The position numbers and the translations under genes are program-made. Of a stretch of 64,000 bases of DNA, positions 47,205 through 56,973 are shown in pieces. Each line of letters opens with the position of its first letter. The stretch's first letter is position 1. The notes beneath the pieces are model-generated. The model searched no databases and was not told where the DNA came from. It worked only from the letters and a program-made list of their open reading frames with translations. Source of the stretch: Ewingella americana ATCC 33852 (GTDB taxonomy: Bacteria; Pseudomonadota; Gammaproteobacteria; Enterobacterales; Enterobacteriaceae); assembly GCF_000735345.1 (NCBI RefSeq), contig NZ_JMPJ01000064.1, forward strand, positions 1 to 64,000, in the 5' to 3' direction.

Positions 47205-48494
47205 TTATTGGTTGTAAGCGTTTTCGCCGTGGCTGTTCACGTCCAGACCTTCGCGCTCTTGTTCTTCAGGAACACGCAGGCCAACCAGCACGTCTGCCAC
47301 TTTGTAAGCGATGAAGGCTACGACGCCAGACCAAATCAGGGTGACGCCAACGCTCAGCAACTGGATCCACACTTGGTGACCCATGGTCACGCCTTCTGCA
47401 TAACCCACGCCGCCCAGAGAGCTGGAGGAGAACACGCCAGTCAGGATACAGCCCACGATGCCACACACGCCGTGAACGCCGAACACGTCACAGGTGTCAT
47501 CAACGTTGAGCCAGTGTTTCAGCGTAACCACGCCCCACAGGCCAGCAACGCCGCCTACCAGACCGATAATCAATGCACCGCCAACGCCTACGGTACCGCA
47601 AGCCGGGGTGATAGCAACCAGACCCGCGATAGCACCGGAGCTTGCGCCCAGCAGTGAAGGTTTGCCGCGCACCATCCACTCAACCAGCGTCCAAGACAGG
47701 ATTGCACCCGCGGTCGCCATAACAGTGTTGAGGAAGGCCAAGGCTGCGATAGAGCTTGCTGCGCTAGCAGAACCGGCGTTGAAGCCGAACCAGCCAACAT
47801 ACAGAATCGATGCGCCAGTGAAGACCATTGGCAGATTGTGCGGTTTGAAGGCTTCTTTGCCGAAACCAGCACGTTTGCCCACCATGTATGCGCCCACCAG
47901 GCCAGCAACCGCGGCGTTGATGTGAACAACAGTACCGCCCGCGAAGTCCAGCGCGCCGTCAGCCGCCAAGAAACCGCCCGCCCAAACCATGTGTGCGATT
48001 GGCAGGTAAGAGAAGGTCAGCCAAATCACGGTGAAAATCAGTACCGCGGAGAAGCGAACGCGCTCTGCCAGTCCGCCAACCACCAGCGCCACGGTAATAC
48101 AGGCGAAGGAGCATTGGAACGCAACGTGAATAAGCTGTGAGAAGGTGCCGGTAACAGAGTCGAGGCCGATGCCTTTCAGCATCACATTGCTGAAGCCACC
48201 AAACACGGCGTTACCTTCGCTGAACGCGACGCTGTAGCCATAAAGCATCCACAGTACGCAAACCAGCGCGAAGGTCACGATGACCTGAGTCAGCATAGAC
48301 AAGACGTTTTTGGAACGCAGCAAGCCGCCGTAAAACAGCGCCACGCCCGGAACCGTCATGAACAGTACCAGCGCGGTACAGATCATCATGAAGGCGTTAT
48401 CTGCGCCGTTAGCTACCGCAGGTGCAGCAGCCATGGCAATCGATGGCAACAGGGCAGTTGCACCGAGCCCCATCATCGCGAGAAGTTTTTTCAT
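47205..48494 (-). CDS. amtB: AmtB, ammonium transporter
   Basis: 429-residue trimeric inner-membrane ammonium channel (E. coli 428). A cleaved signal peptide (about residues 1-22, ending AMA) precedes eleven membrane helices. The twin pore histidines are present in GGTVVHINAAVAG and in VFGVHGVCGIVG. It is the second gene of the glnK-amtB operon, 60 bases after glnK, and is gated by binding of de-uridylylated GlnK. Confidence 0.96.
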   Translation of the reverse strand: MKKLLAMMGLGATALLPSIAMAAAPAVANGADNAFMMICTALVLFMTVPGVALFYGGLLRSKNVLSMLTQVIVTFALVCVLWMLYGYSVAFSEGNAVFGGFSNVMLKGIGLDSVTGTFSQLIHVAFQCSFACITVALVVGGLAERVRFSAVLIFTVIWLTFSYLPIAHMVWAGGFLAADGALDFAGGTVVHINAAVAGLVGAYMVGKRAGFGKEAFKPHNLPMVFTGASILYVGWFGFNAGSASAASSIAALAFLNTVMATAGAILSWTLVEWMVRGKPSLLGASSGAIAGLVAITPACGTVGVGGALIIGLVGGVAGLWGVVTLKHWLNVDDTCDVFGVHGVCGIVGCILTGVFSSSSLGGVGYAEGVTMGHQVWIQLLSVGVTLIWSGVVAFIAYKVADVLVGLRVPEEQEREGLDVNSHGENAYNQ

Positions 48495-48554
48495 TGTTAA
48501 CCCACCCCGTTTCTCAAAGACTGCAAATTGTGATTTAAAGTAATAAGGCTGAAA

Positions 48555-48893
48555 TTACAGTGCTGCTTCGTCGGTTTCGCCGGTACGGATGCGAATAACG
48601 CGTTGCAGTTCAGCAACAAAAATTTTGCCATCGCCGATCTTGCCGGTGTAGGCCGCTTTGCTAATCACGTCGATCACTTCATCAAGCTGATCGTCGGCGA
48701 TCGCAATATCGATTTTTACTTTTGGCAGGAAGTTAACGCTGTACTCCGCGCCGCGATATAACTCTGCGTGTCCTTTCTGGCGGCCAAACCCTTTGACTTC
48801 CGTCACGGTCAGGCCCTGAATTCCTACAGCTGACAGTGCTTCACGCACGTCTTCCAACTTAAAAGGTTTGATCACCACAGTAACCAGCTTCAT
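48555..48893 (-). CDS. glnK: GlnK, PII nitrogen signalling protein
   Basis: 112-residue PII protein, the standard length. The T-loop ELYRGAEYSVNFLPK carries the uridylylated Tyr51, and the C-loop IRTGETDEAAL is typical. In nitrogen excess it blocks AmtB and signals to the NtrB-NtrC system. The start MKLVTVVIKPFKLEDVREAL is diagnostic. The promoter is of the sigma-54 type with NtrC-like sites upstream. Confidence 0.97.
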   Translation of the reverse strand: MKLVTVVIKPFKLEDVREALSAVGIQGLTVTEVKGFGRQKGHAELYRGAEYSVNFLPKVKIDIAIADDQLDEVIDVISKAAYTGKIGDGKIFVAELQRVIRIRTGETDEAAL

Positions 48894-48955
48894 GTTGCCA
48901 CTCCTCGAATTAAGAGCCTGCCGCGAGAGGACTCTCGCCGATACGCAATGGATAA

Positions 48956-48971
48956 AGCAAAGGCTGTGCCA
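48956..48971 (-). promoter_or_regulatory. Sigma-54 promoter of glnK-amtB
   Basis: On the minus strand TGGCAC (48971-48966), five bases, then TTGCT (48960-48956): an exact -24/-12 consensus with the GG and GC in place. It lies about 62 bases upstream of the glnK start. Confidence 0.93.
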
Positions 48972-49046
48972 GAGTTGTTTAAGAGCTGAGATCTGGCGTT
49001 TTGTGGCTTAAAGGCGGGATTTCGGAATAGTCGTTGCAGGGGCGAG

Positions 49047-49096
49047 GCTCAAAATGGTGCAAATAGCCCAACCCCTAGCGCACTATTTAAGTGCGC
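49047..49096. promoter_or_regulatory. NtrC-like enhancer sites upstream of glnK
   Basis: GCGCACT (49078-49084) and AGTGCGC (49090-49096) form a perfect dyad that contains the NtrC consensus GCACY-N5-RGTGC. A second half-conserved site GCTCAAAATGGTGC lies at 49047-49060. They are 75-125 bases upstream of the sigma-54 promoter, as expected for enhancers. Confidence 0.75.
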
Positions 49097-49235
49097 GACG
49101 CTATTTTTCAGTGCAAGGGAAATTTGACCTAAAGAAAGGCTGCATGAAGATGGTGCAACGGCAAAGGGCAAGGCTTGGGAAACAGGAGAGAAAAGAAGCG
49201 CGGCGACCGGAGGGCGTCAAGTCACCGCGAGAGGC

Positions 49236-51020
49236 TTAGCCATTTTCAGCTACTGGCTGCTCGTGTTGTGAAGAGGCGAGCTCCTCGCCCACCAGCTGCA
49301 GCTGATACATTTGATAATAACGGCCTTTTTCGGCTAACAGTTGGAGATGGTTACCCTGCTCCACTGCCTGACCGCGATGCAGCACCAGAATGTTATCGGC
49401 ATCAACAATGGTTGAAAGGCGGTGGGCGATGACCACCAGCGTGGTCTGCTGGCGAATAGCCCGCAGCGCGCGCTGAATCGCCTGTTCTGTGCCGGAGTCG
49501 ATGTTGGCGGTTGCCTCGTCAAGGATCAAAATTTCTGGCGCTTGCACCAGAACGCGCGCCATGGCCAGCAACTGCTTCTGTCCGACAGACAGATTATTCC
49601 CCTGCTCGCCGAGACGGGTGTTGATGCCATCCGGCATTGCGCGGATCAGCGGCGCGAGTTGCACCACTTCAAGTGCGTGCCACACCTGTTCTTCATCGAT
49701 ATCGCGACCCAACGTGACGTTGGCAAAAACCGACTCCGCCAGCACTACGGGGTCCTGTTGCACCATGGCGATGCCTTTACGCAGGCTAGTGTGGGAAAGC
49801 TCGGACAGCGGGCGGCGGTCCACGCGGATCTCCCCCTGATTCACCGGGTAGTAGCCCATCAGCAGGTTGGCTAAGGTGCTTTTACCACTGCCGGTATGGC
49901 CGACCAGCGCCGCAAAGCCGCGCGACGGCACTTGCAGGGAGATATTCTCCAGCACCCATTTGTCCGGGCGATAGGCGAAGCTGACATTACGAATATCAAT
50001 CTCGCCGCTGCACAGCGGCTTGTCGTCGCTGCCGTACTGCTGCTGGGTGCGATCCATCAAATCAAAAATACGCTCCCCGGCTACCACGGCTTGCTGATAG
50101 ATAGACTGCTGCGAGGTCAGCGCAATTAACGGCTCGTTTAAACGCCCGAGGTAGTTAATGAAGGCGTAAAGCACGCCGACGCCAATCGTCCCCTCGGCGC
50201 TGAAACCAAATAACAGCAGCAGGCCGCAGAGGATCAGCGAGGCAAACAGGCTGAGCAGCGGGCGCAGCAGGAAGCCTTCCAGCCGCAGCGTCTGCATACG
50301 CGCCGCGTAGTGGGACTGGCTGGCATTGGTCAACCGCTGCCCGAAACGCTTCTGCTGGCGGAACTGTTGAATCACGCCCATGCCGTTAATGACTTCGTTA
50401 AAACCGTCATTAATATCAGCCAGATAGCTACGAACGCGTCTCACCACCGGCGTGCTGTACACCTGATAGATAGCCATCACGATGAACACCGCCGGGAAGA
50501 TGCAGGCGGAGATGGTCGCCAGCCGCCAGTCGAGGCTAAACATAGCAATCAGCATGGCACCAATCAGCGCCACGCTGCGCAGCACGGTGGATACCATTGT
50601 GACGTACAGGTCGCGGATCACCTCGGTGTCGTTGGTGACGCGGGAGATCAGCTGCCCCACCGGCTGGGTGTCGAAAGCGCTGAGAGGTTGGCGCAGCGCG
50701 GCGTCCATCACGTCGGTACGCAGCTTCTGTACCACGCCCACCGCGGCGCGGTTGAACAGCAGCGCCTGATAGTAGTGCAGACCGGCGGCGAGGAATTGCA
50801 GCACGATAAAGCTTATCGCCAGCAGGCTGACCATGCCCAGCGGCAACTGGCCCTTCGCCACATAATTATCAATAAAGTAGCTGATGAGGATCGGCCCGAG
50901 CACTTCCGCGCCCGCCGCCACCCACAGCATCAACACGGCTATCGACAGGGGTTTGCTGTAAGGCTTGCCGTAACTCAATAGCCTTTTGAGCGTCGGCCAG
51001 CTTTTCTGAATTTTAATCAT
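49236..51020 (-). CDS. mdlB: MdlB, heterodimeric ABC exporter subunit
   Basis: 594-residue half-transporter with six N-terminal membrane helices and an ATPase domain (E. coli 593). Walker [10 protein letters not shown], Walker [12 protein letters not shown] with the catalytic Glu, and an altered signature LSVGQ are visible. It overlaps mdlA by 8 bases and should form a heterodimer with MdlA. The transported substrate is unknown. Confidence 0.94.
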   Translation of the reverse strand: MIKIQKSWPTLKRLLSYGKPYSKPLSIAVLMLWVAAGAEVLGPILISYFIDNYVAKGQLPLGMVSLLAISFIVLQFLAAGLHYYQALLFNRAAVGVVQKLRTDVMDAALRQPLSAFDTQPVGQLISRVTNDTEVIRDLYVTMVSTVLRSVALIGAMLIAMFSLDWRLATISACIFPAVFIVMAIYQVYSTPVVRRVRSYLADINDGFNEVINGMGVIQQFRQQKRFGQRLTNASQSHYAARMQTLRLEGFLLRPLLSLFASLILCGLLLLFGFSAEGTIGVGVLYAFINYLGRLNEPLIALTSQQSIYQQAVVAGERIFDLMDRTQQQYGSDDKPLCSGEIDIRNVSFAYRPDKWVLENISLQVPSRGFAALVGHTGSGKSTLANLLMGYYPVNQGEIRVDRRPLSELSHTSLRKGIAMVQQDPVVLAESVFANVTLGRDIDEEQVWHALEVVQLAPLIRAMPDGINTRLGEQGNNLSVGQKQLLAMARVLVQAPEILILDEATANIDSGTEQAIQRALRAIRQQTTLVVIAHRLSTIVDADNILVLHRGQAVEQGNHLQLLAEKGRYYQMYQLQLVGEELASSQHEQPVAENG

Positions 51021-52830
51021 GTTTTATATCAACCAAACTCGGGGGTTGTTGATCCACAGGAAGCTGATCCACTGGAAGGTCATCCGCCGGAACGTCGTCC
51101 AGCGCGGCCTCTAACTGCTGGTAGCGATACATATCGCGATACCAGCCGAGCCTTGAGGAGAGCTGCTCGTGGTTGCCGCGTTCGGCCACGGTGCCATTGC
51201 TGAACACCAGAATTTCGCTGGCATCCACCAGCGCCGACAGGCGATGGGCGCTGATGATCACCGTGCGGTCGCTGCCCCAGGTCCGCAAGTTATGCAGAAT
51301 TTGGTGCTCGGTGCGACCATCGACGGCGGAGAGCGCATCGTCCAGAATCAGGATCTCAGCCTGAAGCAGCAAGGCGCGGGCAATGGAGATACGCTGCTTC
51401 TGGCCGCCGGAGAGCATCACGCCGCGCTCGCCGACTTCCGTTTCGTAGCCCTGCGGCAGGCGCAGGATATCTTCATGGACGCTGGCTAACCGCGCGGCTT
51501 CTTCAATCTCCTGCTGGGTGGCATCAGGGCGGCCGAGCGCGATGTTCTGCGCCACGGTGTCGGAGAATAAGAAAGGCGTCTGGCTGACCACCGCCATGCG
51601 CCCGCGCCAGTCGTCCAACTGGATTTCTGGCAGTGGCAGGCCGTGGAACTGAATGTCACCCTGCGTGATGTCGAACTGGCGCTGAATCAGCGCCAGCAAG
51701 GTGCTTTTACCCGACCCCGTCGGGCCACACAGCCCCAACATCTGGCCCGGCTTGAGCACAAAGTCCACGGCTTGCAGCGCAGGCTGGCTGTTCTCTGGAT
51801 AGTGGAAATCATCAATCTTCACCTCCAGCGTGCCACGCCCGGCAGGCAGAGGCGTTTTGCCATCCACCACGCTCGGCGCTTCCTGTAACAGGCTGCGAAT
51901 ACGGCTGTAGGCGGCACTTCCGCGCTCAACGATGTTGAACATCCACGCCAGCGCCAGCATTGGCCAAATCATCAGGCCAAGGTACATCACGAAACTGGTG
52001 AGCTGGCCGAGCGTCAGGTGGTCATTGACCACCATCCAGCTGCCGCCGCCAATCGCCAGCATGTTAGCCATGCCGATGGCGACATAGATCGTCGGGTCAA
52101 AACGGGCATCCACGCGCGCGACGTGCATGTTCTTCACGCCGGTATCTGCAGCGACGTCGGCAAACTGCGAAGATTGGTGATTCTCAAGGCCGAAGGCTTT
52201 GATCATGCGAATACTGGTCAGGCTCTCTTGCGCCTGATCGTTGAGGGAAGAGAACGCGGCCTGCGCGGTCTTAAAGCGCTGATGCAGCTGGTCGCCGTAG
52301 CGCTTGATAACAATCGCCATAATAGGCATCGGCACCAGCGACAGCAGCGTCAACTCCCAGCTGATTTGGGTCGCCATGACGATCAACACCGCCAGCCCCA
52401 TCACCAGCGAGTCCACCAGCGTCAGCACCCCTTCACCGGCGGCAAACACCACGCGGTCGACGTCATTGGTGGCGCGCGCGATCAGGTCGCCAGTGCGATG
52501 GCGCAGATAAAACGCCGGATGTTGGCGACTCAGCTGCTTGAAGAAGTTCTGCCGTAGCTCCACCGCCAGCTGATAAGAGGCGCCGAACAGCAGCACGCGC
52601 CAGACGTAGCGCAGCAGGTAGACCAAAATGGCGGTGCCCAGCATCAGACCCAACCAGGCGAATAACACGCCGGAAGTCATCTGTTTAGAGGTCACGCCAT
52701 CAATAACAATACCGACCAATTTCGGCGGCAGCAGTTGCAAAATAGCGATAATGATCAGCAATGCAACGGCCCCGAGGTAACGTCGCCACTCGCGGCGGAA
52801 ATACCAACCCAGTTGAGCAAACAGTCTCAC
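51013..52830 (-). CDS. mdlA: MdlA, heterodimeric ABC exporter subunit
   Basis: 605-residue half-transporter with six membrane helices and ATPase domain (E. coli 590). Walker [10 protein letters not shown] and the signature LSGGQ are canonical, but the residue after Walker B is Asp ([11 protein letters not shown]) instead of the catalytic Glu, so this subunit carries the degenerate site of an asymmetric pair. The Asp/Pro-rich tail ([16 protein letters not shown], about residues 580-598) is longer than usual and contains a short DLPVDQ repeat. First gene of the mdlAB operon, downstream of decR. Confidence 0.94.
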   Translation of the reverse strand: MRLFAQLGWYFRREWRRYLGAVALLIIIAILQLLPPKLVGIVIDGVTSKQMTSGVLFAWLGLMLGTAILVYLLRYVWRVLLFGASYQLAVELRQNFFKQLSRQHPAFYLRHRTGDLIARATNDVDRVVFAAGEGVLTLVDSLVMGLAVLIVMATQISWELTLLSLVPMPIMAIVIKRYGDQLHQRFKTAQAAFSSLNDQAQESLTSIRMIKAFGLENHQSSQFADVAADTGVKNMHVARVDARFDPTIYVAIGMANMLAIGGGSWMVVNDHLTLGQLTSFVMYLGLMIWPMLALAWMFNIVERGSAAYSRIRSLLQEAPSVVDGKTPLPAGRGTLEVKIDDFHYPENSQPALQAVDFVLKPGQMLGLCGPTGSGKSTLLALIQRQFDITQGDIQFHGLPLPEIQLDDWRGRMAVVSQTPFLFSDTVAQNIALGRPDATQQEIEEAARLASVHEDILRLPQGYETEVGERGVMLSGGQKQRISIARALLLQAEILILDDALSAVDGRTEHQILHNLRTWGSDRTVIISAHRLSALVDASEILVFSNGTVAERGNHEQLSSRLGWYRDMYRYQQLEAALDDVPADDLPVDQLPVDQQPPSLVDIKHD

Positions 52831-52954
52831 GCAGATTTATCCATATTCTTAAGATTTTTATTATCAAGCAGCGGCAAGAATACCATCCTTAACATGCCAG
52901 ACAGATGAAACTTTTTTCGAGCTGGCCTTAACGGCTTGCCAGCTCAAGAGCTGG

Positions 52955-53410
52955 TTACAGCGGCAGCTCGGTGGTGGATTTAATCCGCTCCATCGCGAAA
53001 CTCGAGGTCACGTCGATCAATCCCGGCACACCGTTTACCAGACGTTTGTAAAAGCTGTCGTAGCTTTTCATGTCGGCCACCTGCACTTGCAGCAAATAGT
53101 CGTACTCCCCGGCCATGCGATAAAAGCCCAACACTTCGGGTAATGCTGCCACTTGATCGACAAAATGTTGGTACCAATCGCTGCTGTGGTGCTGAGTTTT
53201 TATCAGCACGAAGGCCGTGAGATCCAGCCCCAGCTTCTCGTTGTCGAGCAACGCCACCCGGCCACGAATAATGCCCTCATCCTCGAGGCGCTTCAGACGC
53301 TTCCAGCAAGGCGTGGTGGTCAGGTTCACCGCCTCAGCCAACACATTGATGGATTGTGTGCAGTCCTGTTGCAGCATCGACAGCAGCTTGCGGTCTATTT
53401 TATCTACCAA
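52955..53410 (-). CDS. decR: DecR (YbaO), Lrp/AsnC-family cysteine-responsive regulator
   Basis: 151-residue Lrp-type regulator (E. coli 152), known to activate cysteine detoxification (cyuPA) in E. coli when cysteine is in excess. The N-terminal helix-turn-helix ([22 protein letters not shown], split near residue 30) is followed by the RAM effector domain ([17 protein letters not shown]). Divergent over 123 bases from a cysteine synthase-family gene, which makes that gene its probable local target. Confidence 0.93.
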   Translation of the reverse strand: MVDKIDRKLLSMLQQDCTQSINVLAEAVNLTTTPCWKRLKRLEDEGIIRGRVALLDNEKLGLDLTAFVLIKTQHHSSDWYQHFVDQVAALPEVLGFYRMAGEYDYLLQVQVADMKSYDSFYKRLVNGVPGLIDVTSSFAMERIKSTTELPL

Positions 53411-53533
53411 GTCGCCTCCCGAGAGAAAATCATTCTCTTTAGGTCTTCATTTATGGGCTAAAGAGTAACTTATTTCTCTGCACAATGCGTTAATCTAAGC
53501 GCAATCAACATCTCTTTGCCGACGGACTTCATC

Positions 53534-54577
53534 ATGACTAATGCTTGGGTAAACCACGCCATAAAAGAAATCGACGCCGACTTCCAGCGCTCAGCCGATA
53601 CTCACTTAATGCGTCTGAGCCTCAGCGATTTCCCCGGCATCGCGCTCTATCTGAAAGATGAAAGCACCCATCCGTCGGGCAGCCTGAAACACCGTCTGGC
53701 CCGCTCGCTGTTCCTTTACGGGCTGTGCAACGGCTGGATCCGCGAAAATACGCCGATCATTGAAGCCTCTTCAGGCAGTACTGCCATTTCCGAAGCCTAT
53801 TTTGCACGTTTACTCGGCCTACCCTTTATCGCAGTTATGCCATCCTGCACCGCGCCGCGTAAAATTCAGCAAATTGAGTTCTACGGCGGGCGCTGCCACT
53901 TCGTGGAAAACTCCAGCCAGATCTACGCCGCCTCCGAGCAGCTGGCGCGCGAAATGAACGGTCACTATATGGATCAGTTCACCTATGCCGAGCGAGCCAC
54001 CGACTGGCGCGGCAACAACAATATTGCCGACAGCATCTTCCGCCAGATGTCGCTGGAACCTAATCCGGTGCCGCGTTATCTGGTGATGAGCGCCGGGACC
54101 GGTGGCACCTCCGCCACGCTGGGCCGCTACATTCGCTATCAGGGCTACGACACCGAACTGGTAGTGGTTGACCCAGAAAACTCGGTTTTCTACGACTATT
54201 ACCAGCAACGCGACCCGAGCGTCACCGCGCAGTGCAGCAGTAAGATTGAAGGCATTGGCCGACCGCGCGCCGAACCGTCCTTCATTCCGAGCGTCATCGA
54301 CAGCATGATGCGCGTACCCGACGCCGCCAGCGTGGCGACCGTGCAATGGCTGGAAGTGGTGCTGGGTCGCAAAGTCGGCGGTTCAACCGGCACCAACGTC
54401 TGGGGCGCGCTGCAATTGGCGAAACAGATGCGCGAGAAAGGCGAAACCGGCTCCATCGTCACCCTGTTGTGCGACAGCGGCGAGCGCTATCTGAATACCT
54501 ATTTCGACCCGGAATGGGTGGCGGCGAATATCGGCGATATCAGCCACTACAGCGCGCAGCTGGCGGGCATCCGCTAA
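53534..54577 (+). CDS. Cysteine synthase-family PLP enzyme, probable cysteine desulfhydrase (Cds1-like)
   Basis: 347-residue fold-type II PLP enzyme. The Schiff-base Lys52 is in PSGSLKHR, the substrate loop is EASSGSTA, and the phosphate-binding glycine loop is [12 protein letters not shown]. It differs from CysK/CysM in loops such as [14 protein letters not shown] and resembles the Cds1-like branch reported to cleave L-cysteine to sulfide, pyruvate and ammonia. The link with divergent decR, a cysteine-stress activator, supports this. It could still be a cysteine synthase variant. The ATG at 53534 ([10 protein letters not shown]) is chosen over an in-frame codon 18 bases upstream. Not part of the E. 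coli block. Confidence 0.82.
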   Translation: MTNAWVNHAIKEIDADFQRSADTHLMRLSLSDFPGIALYLKDESTHPSGSLKHRLARSLFLYGLCNGWIRENTPIIEASSGSTAISEAYFARLLGLPFIAVMPSCTAPRKIQQIEFYGGRCHFVENSSQIYAASEQLAREMNGHYMDQFTYAERATDWRGNNNIADSIFRQMSLEPNPVPRYLVMSAGTGGTSATLGRYIRYQGYDTELVVVDPENSVFYDYYQQRDPSVTAQCSSKIEGIGRPRAEPSFIPSVIDSMMRVPDAASVATVQWLEVVLGRKVGGSTGTNVWGALQLAKQMREKGETGSIVTLLCDSGERYLNTYFDPEWVAANIGDISHYSAQLAGIR

Positions 54578-54592
54578 GACTGCTAAAAAGTG

Positions 54593-54619
54593 AAAAGGCG
54601 ACCTGAGGTCGCCTTTTTT
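54593..54619. terminator. Bidirectional terminator after the Cds1-like gene
   Basis: GGCGACC (54597-54603) and GGTCGCC (54607-54613) around TGA, with four A before and six T after. Confidence 0.88.
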
Positions 54620-54645
54620 GCATTAACGTCTGGTATATCAGGCTG

Positions 54646-55752
54646 TTAACGCTCTTCCAACGGATAGCTACGGAAGCTCCACAGTCCCATGGTTTTCAGC
54701 GCGTCGCGGTAAATCCCCTGCTTATCGCCCTGAGAAACGCTTTGCATCTCAGCCAGCGGCTTGTCGATGGCGGCCACGGAAACATACTTAATGTCACGCG
54801 GGCCGGTTTCCCAACTGGCGATGGTGAACAGAGCCTGCGAGCGGCGCACGTGGCTGCCAGAGCTGACAATCACGGCATTCTTGATGCGATGTTTGGCCAA
54901 GGCGTAACGGCTGAACAGCGCGTTTTCCACCGTCGAGCGGGCGAAGTTGTCCTGATAGATGCGTTTGCTGTCCACGCCCTTCTCCACCAGCCACTGCGCC
55001 ATCAATTTACCTTCGGTTTGATGGTTCTGCGGCACGCCGCCGGTGACCACAATCATCGCGTCAGGCAGCTGTTTAGCCAGCTCCAGCGTTTTCTCCAGAC
55101 GCTGAATCAGGATTTTATTCATTGAGCCATCCGGGTCCAGCGCGTAGCCCAGCGTCACAATCGCCGTCGGCCCGGTAAAGGATTTGGCTTCGTCAGCAGG
55201 CAGATGGTCGCGCAGCGGCATGGTGGTGACGTGGTCAATTACCGTGAACACTTTCTTCAGTTGATCCACGCGCCCCGGATTCAGCTGCTGCAATTCTGCC
55301 AGCTGAGCGTCGGTTCCGGCGGTGTCGCCCTTGAAACGATCCCAAGCCGCGATGTAGCTGTGGGCGTCAACGTCGTCCGGCGCAATCTCCAGAATCTGTT
55401 TGTACAGCTCAAGGGCTTTATCCACGTTGTTATTGTAGATGTAAGCGCTGGCGGTGCTGAACAGCAAATCGGCGCGGTAAGGCTCCAGTTTGCTGGCCTG
55501 TTGCAGCCTGTCGGCGACAATCTCCATATTGGTTGGCAGCTTGCCGGTAAAGCCTGCGTCAGAAATACGCGCCGGAGATTTAAACGCCGTCAGGGCGTCT
55601 TGGATCAGAAAATCAACGGTTTGGCGTTCGGAAATATATTGGTGGTAATCAGCCTGTGGCTGAACGGTATCAATGGCCCTGGCGGACACGTTGGCAGAAA
55701 TCAAAAAAGCTAAAGCAAGAGCAACGCGGGTCACTCGTGGAGTAGTGATCAT
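54646..55752 (-). CDS. Exported TPR-DUF218 (YdcF/ElyC/SanA-like) protein
   Basis: 368-residue protein with a Sec signal peptide (about residues 1-26, ending ARA), a TPR-like helical part around residues 75-160 (DKALELYKQILEIAPDDVDAHSYIAAW, split), and a C-terminal DUF218 domain. That domain shows the family pattern VVTGG, then EGKLMAQWLVEKGVDSKRI, then STVENA. ElyC and SanA are DUF218 proteins tied to envelope integrity. The presence of a cleavable signal and TPRs suggests a periplasmic role. Not present at this site in E. coli. Convergent with the Cds1-like gene. Confidence 0.82.
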   Translation of the reverse strand: MITTPRVTRVALALAFLISANVSARAIDTVQPQADYHQYISERQTVDFLIQDALTAFKSPARISDAGFTGKLPTNMEIVADRLQQASKLEPYRADLLFSTASAYIYNNNVDKALELYKQILEIAPDDVDAHSYIAAWDRFKGDTAGTDAQLAELQQLNPGRVDQLKKVFTVIDHVTTMPLRDHLPADEAKSFTGPTAIVTLGYALDPDGSMNKILIQRLEKTLELAKQLPDAMIVVTGGVPQNHQTEGKLMAQWLVEKGVDSKRIYQDNFARSTVENALFSRYALAKHRIKNAVIVSSGSHVRRSQALFTIASWETGPRDIKYVSVAAIDKPLAEMQSVSQGDKQGIYRDALKTMGLWSFRSYPLEER

Positions 55753-55886
55753 TATTTTATCCTTAAAAGGTTAACTACCTGTCTGGACTATAAATAAAAG
55801 CGGAATTAAGAAAAAGACGCGTGGCGGAGAATGGGCGAACTATATGAAAGTCATATGACAGTTTTGTGACAGATGCACGCTAGGCA

Positions 55887-55914
55887 GAAAAAAGCCGGGA
55901 CAGATAGCCCGGCT
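55887..55914 (-). terminator. cof terminator
   Basis: On the minus strand GCCGGGC...CCCGGC (arms 55913-55907 and 55898-55893) followed by six T. It lies 14 bases after the cof stop. Confidence 0.82.
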
Positions 55915-55927
55915 GGCTGAAATAACC

Positions 55928-56749
55928 TTAATATTCGGGGGAATAGGTGAGGTGTGGTGAATGCAGCCAATGTTGTAAAAAGTGAGACACCGCCTGATGC
56001 TGGCAATGTCCGATAACTTGCAGGTGCGGAGCCTGCTGCTTGAGCACCGGCAGGGCGTTGCCCATCACCAGCCCCATGCCCACGCTTTCCAGCATTTCGC
56101 GGTCATTCATGGCATCGCCGAAGGCCATGCACTCGGCCATTTCAATGCCCAGTTGCTGGGTGAGCAGAGCCAGCGCGCTGCCTTTGTTGCTCCCGGCAGG
56201 CATGATGTCCAGACAATCTGCCGCCGAGAAACATAAATCAACCCGCCCGCCAAAGTGGCTTTCCAGCTGCGGAACCAGTTGCAGCAGGACGTCGTGCGGC
56301 GCGCAGAAACAGACTTTGCTGTTGCCGCTAATTGGCAGCTCGGCAAAGTTACACAGCTGATAGCGGAAGCCGCTGAACTCGTGGGGAACCAGCAACTGCG
56401 GGTCGTCGAGGTCGGTAAACCAGCCTTCATCGCGGAAAACGTGGCGACTGGCCGGGGTATCCCATTGGGTTCTCAGCAGCTCTTCAGCGCAGTCGTCGGG
56501 TAAATCGCTGGCGTACAGGCGATCGCCGTGCAGATTGTGGATGCGCGTGCCGTTGCCAGTGATGAGATAGCCTTCCAGCCCCAGATTCGCCAGAATGTCT
56601 TTCATCTCAAGGTAGTGACGCCCGGTTGCAAAAGTCAGCGTCATTGGCTTTTCAGCCAGCTGAGCCAGCGTGGCCAGTGTCTTTTCACCTAAACGGTGAT
56701 CAGGCATTAACAGCGTGCCGTCCATATCAAATGCAGCCAAACGAAACAT
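55928..56749 (-). CDS. cof: Cof, HAD-family phosphatase
   Basis: 273-residue HAD phosphatase of the Cof type (E. coli 272), reported to hydrolyse HMP-pyrophosphate in thiamin metabolism and pyridoxal phosphate. Motif I DMDGTLL with nucleophile Asp8 and Asp10, a type IIB cap, and motif [14 protein letters not shown] are present. It is divergent from ybaE over 224 bases. Confidence 0.94.
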   Translation of the reverse strand: MFRLAAFDMDGTLLMPDHRLGEKTLATLAQLAEKPMTLTFATGRHYLEMKDILANLGLEGYLITGNGTRIHNLHGDRLYASDLPDDCAEELLRTQWDTPASRHVFRDEGWFTDLDDPQLLVPHEFSGFRYQLCNFAELPISGNSKVCFCAPHDVLLQLVPQLESHFGGRVDLCFSAADCLDIMPAGSNKGSALALLTQQLGIEMAECMAFGDAMNDREMLESVGMGLVMGNALPVLKQQAPHLQVIGHCQHQAVSHFLQHWLHSPHLTYSPEY

Positions 56750-56973
56750 AACACCTCGCGATTATCCCACCGGGCAGGATGAACAATTTCAGCTGCCGTG
56801 GTGTAGAAAGTTAGCAAAACGAGTATGCAACTCGATTTGCGGAAGTAATAGTGAACAGTTTAAAAATAGTGTTCCTGATTTAGCTCACACTCCGTGACTT
56901 TGCTCCATGTTCCCCGCCAGCCGCTGGGTTATGCTCCAGCTTCGGGTTTCTCTTCAGTGGAAGTGGGTGTGAA

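Noticed and set aside
49054-49239. 61-codon open frame downstream of the glnK control region
   Set aside because: It covers the NtrC-like sites and the mdlB end and has no coding character.
52917-52957. Terminator of decR
   Set aside because: GAGCTGGC/GCCAGCTC is a good stem, but on the minus strand it is followed by A rather than T residues.
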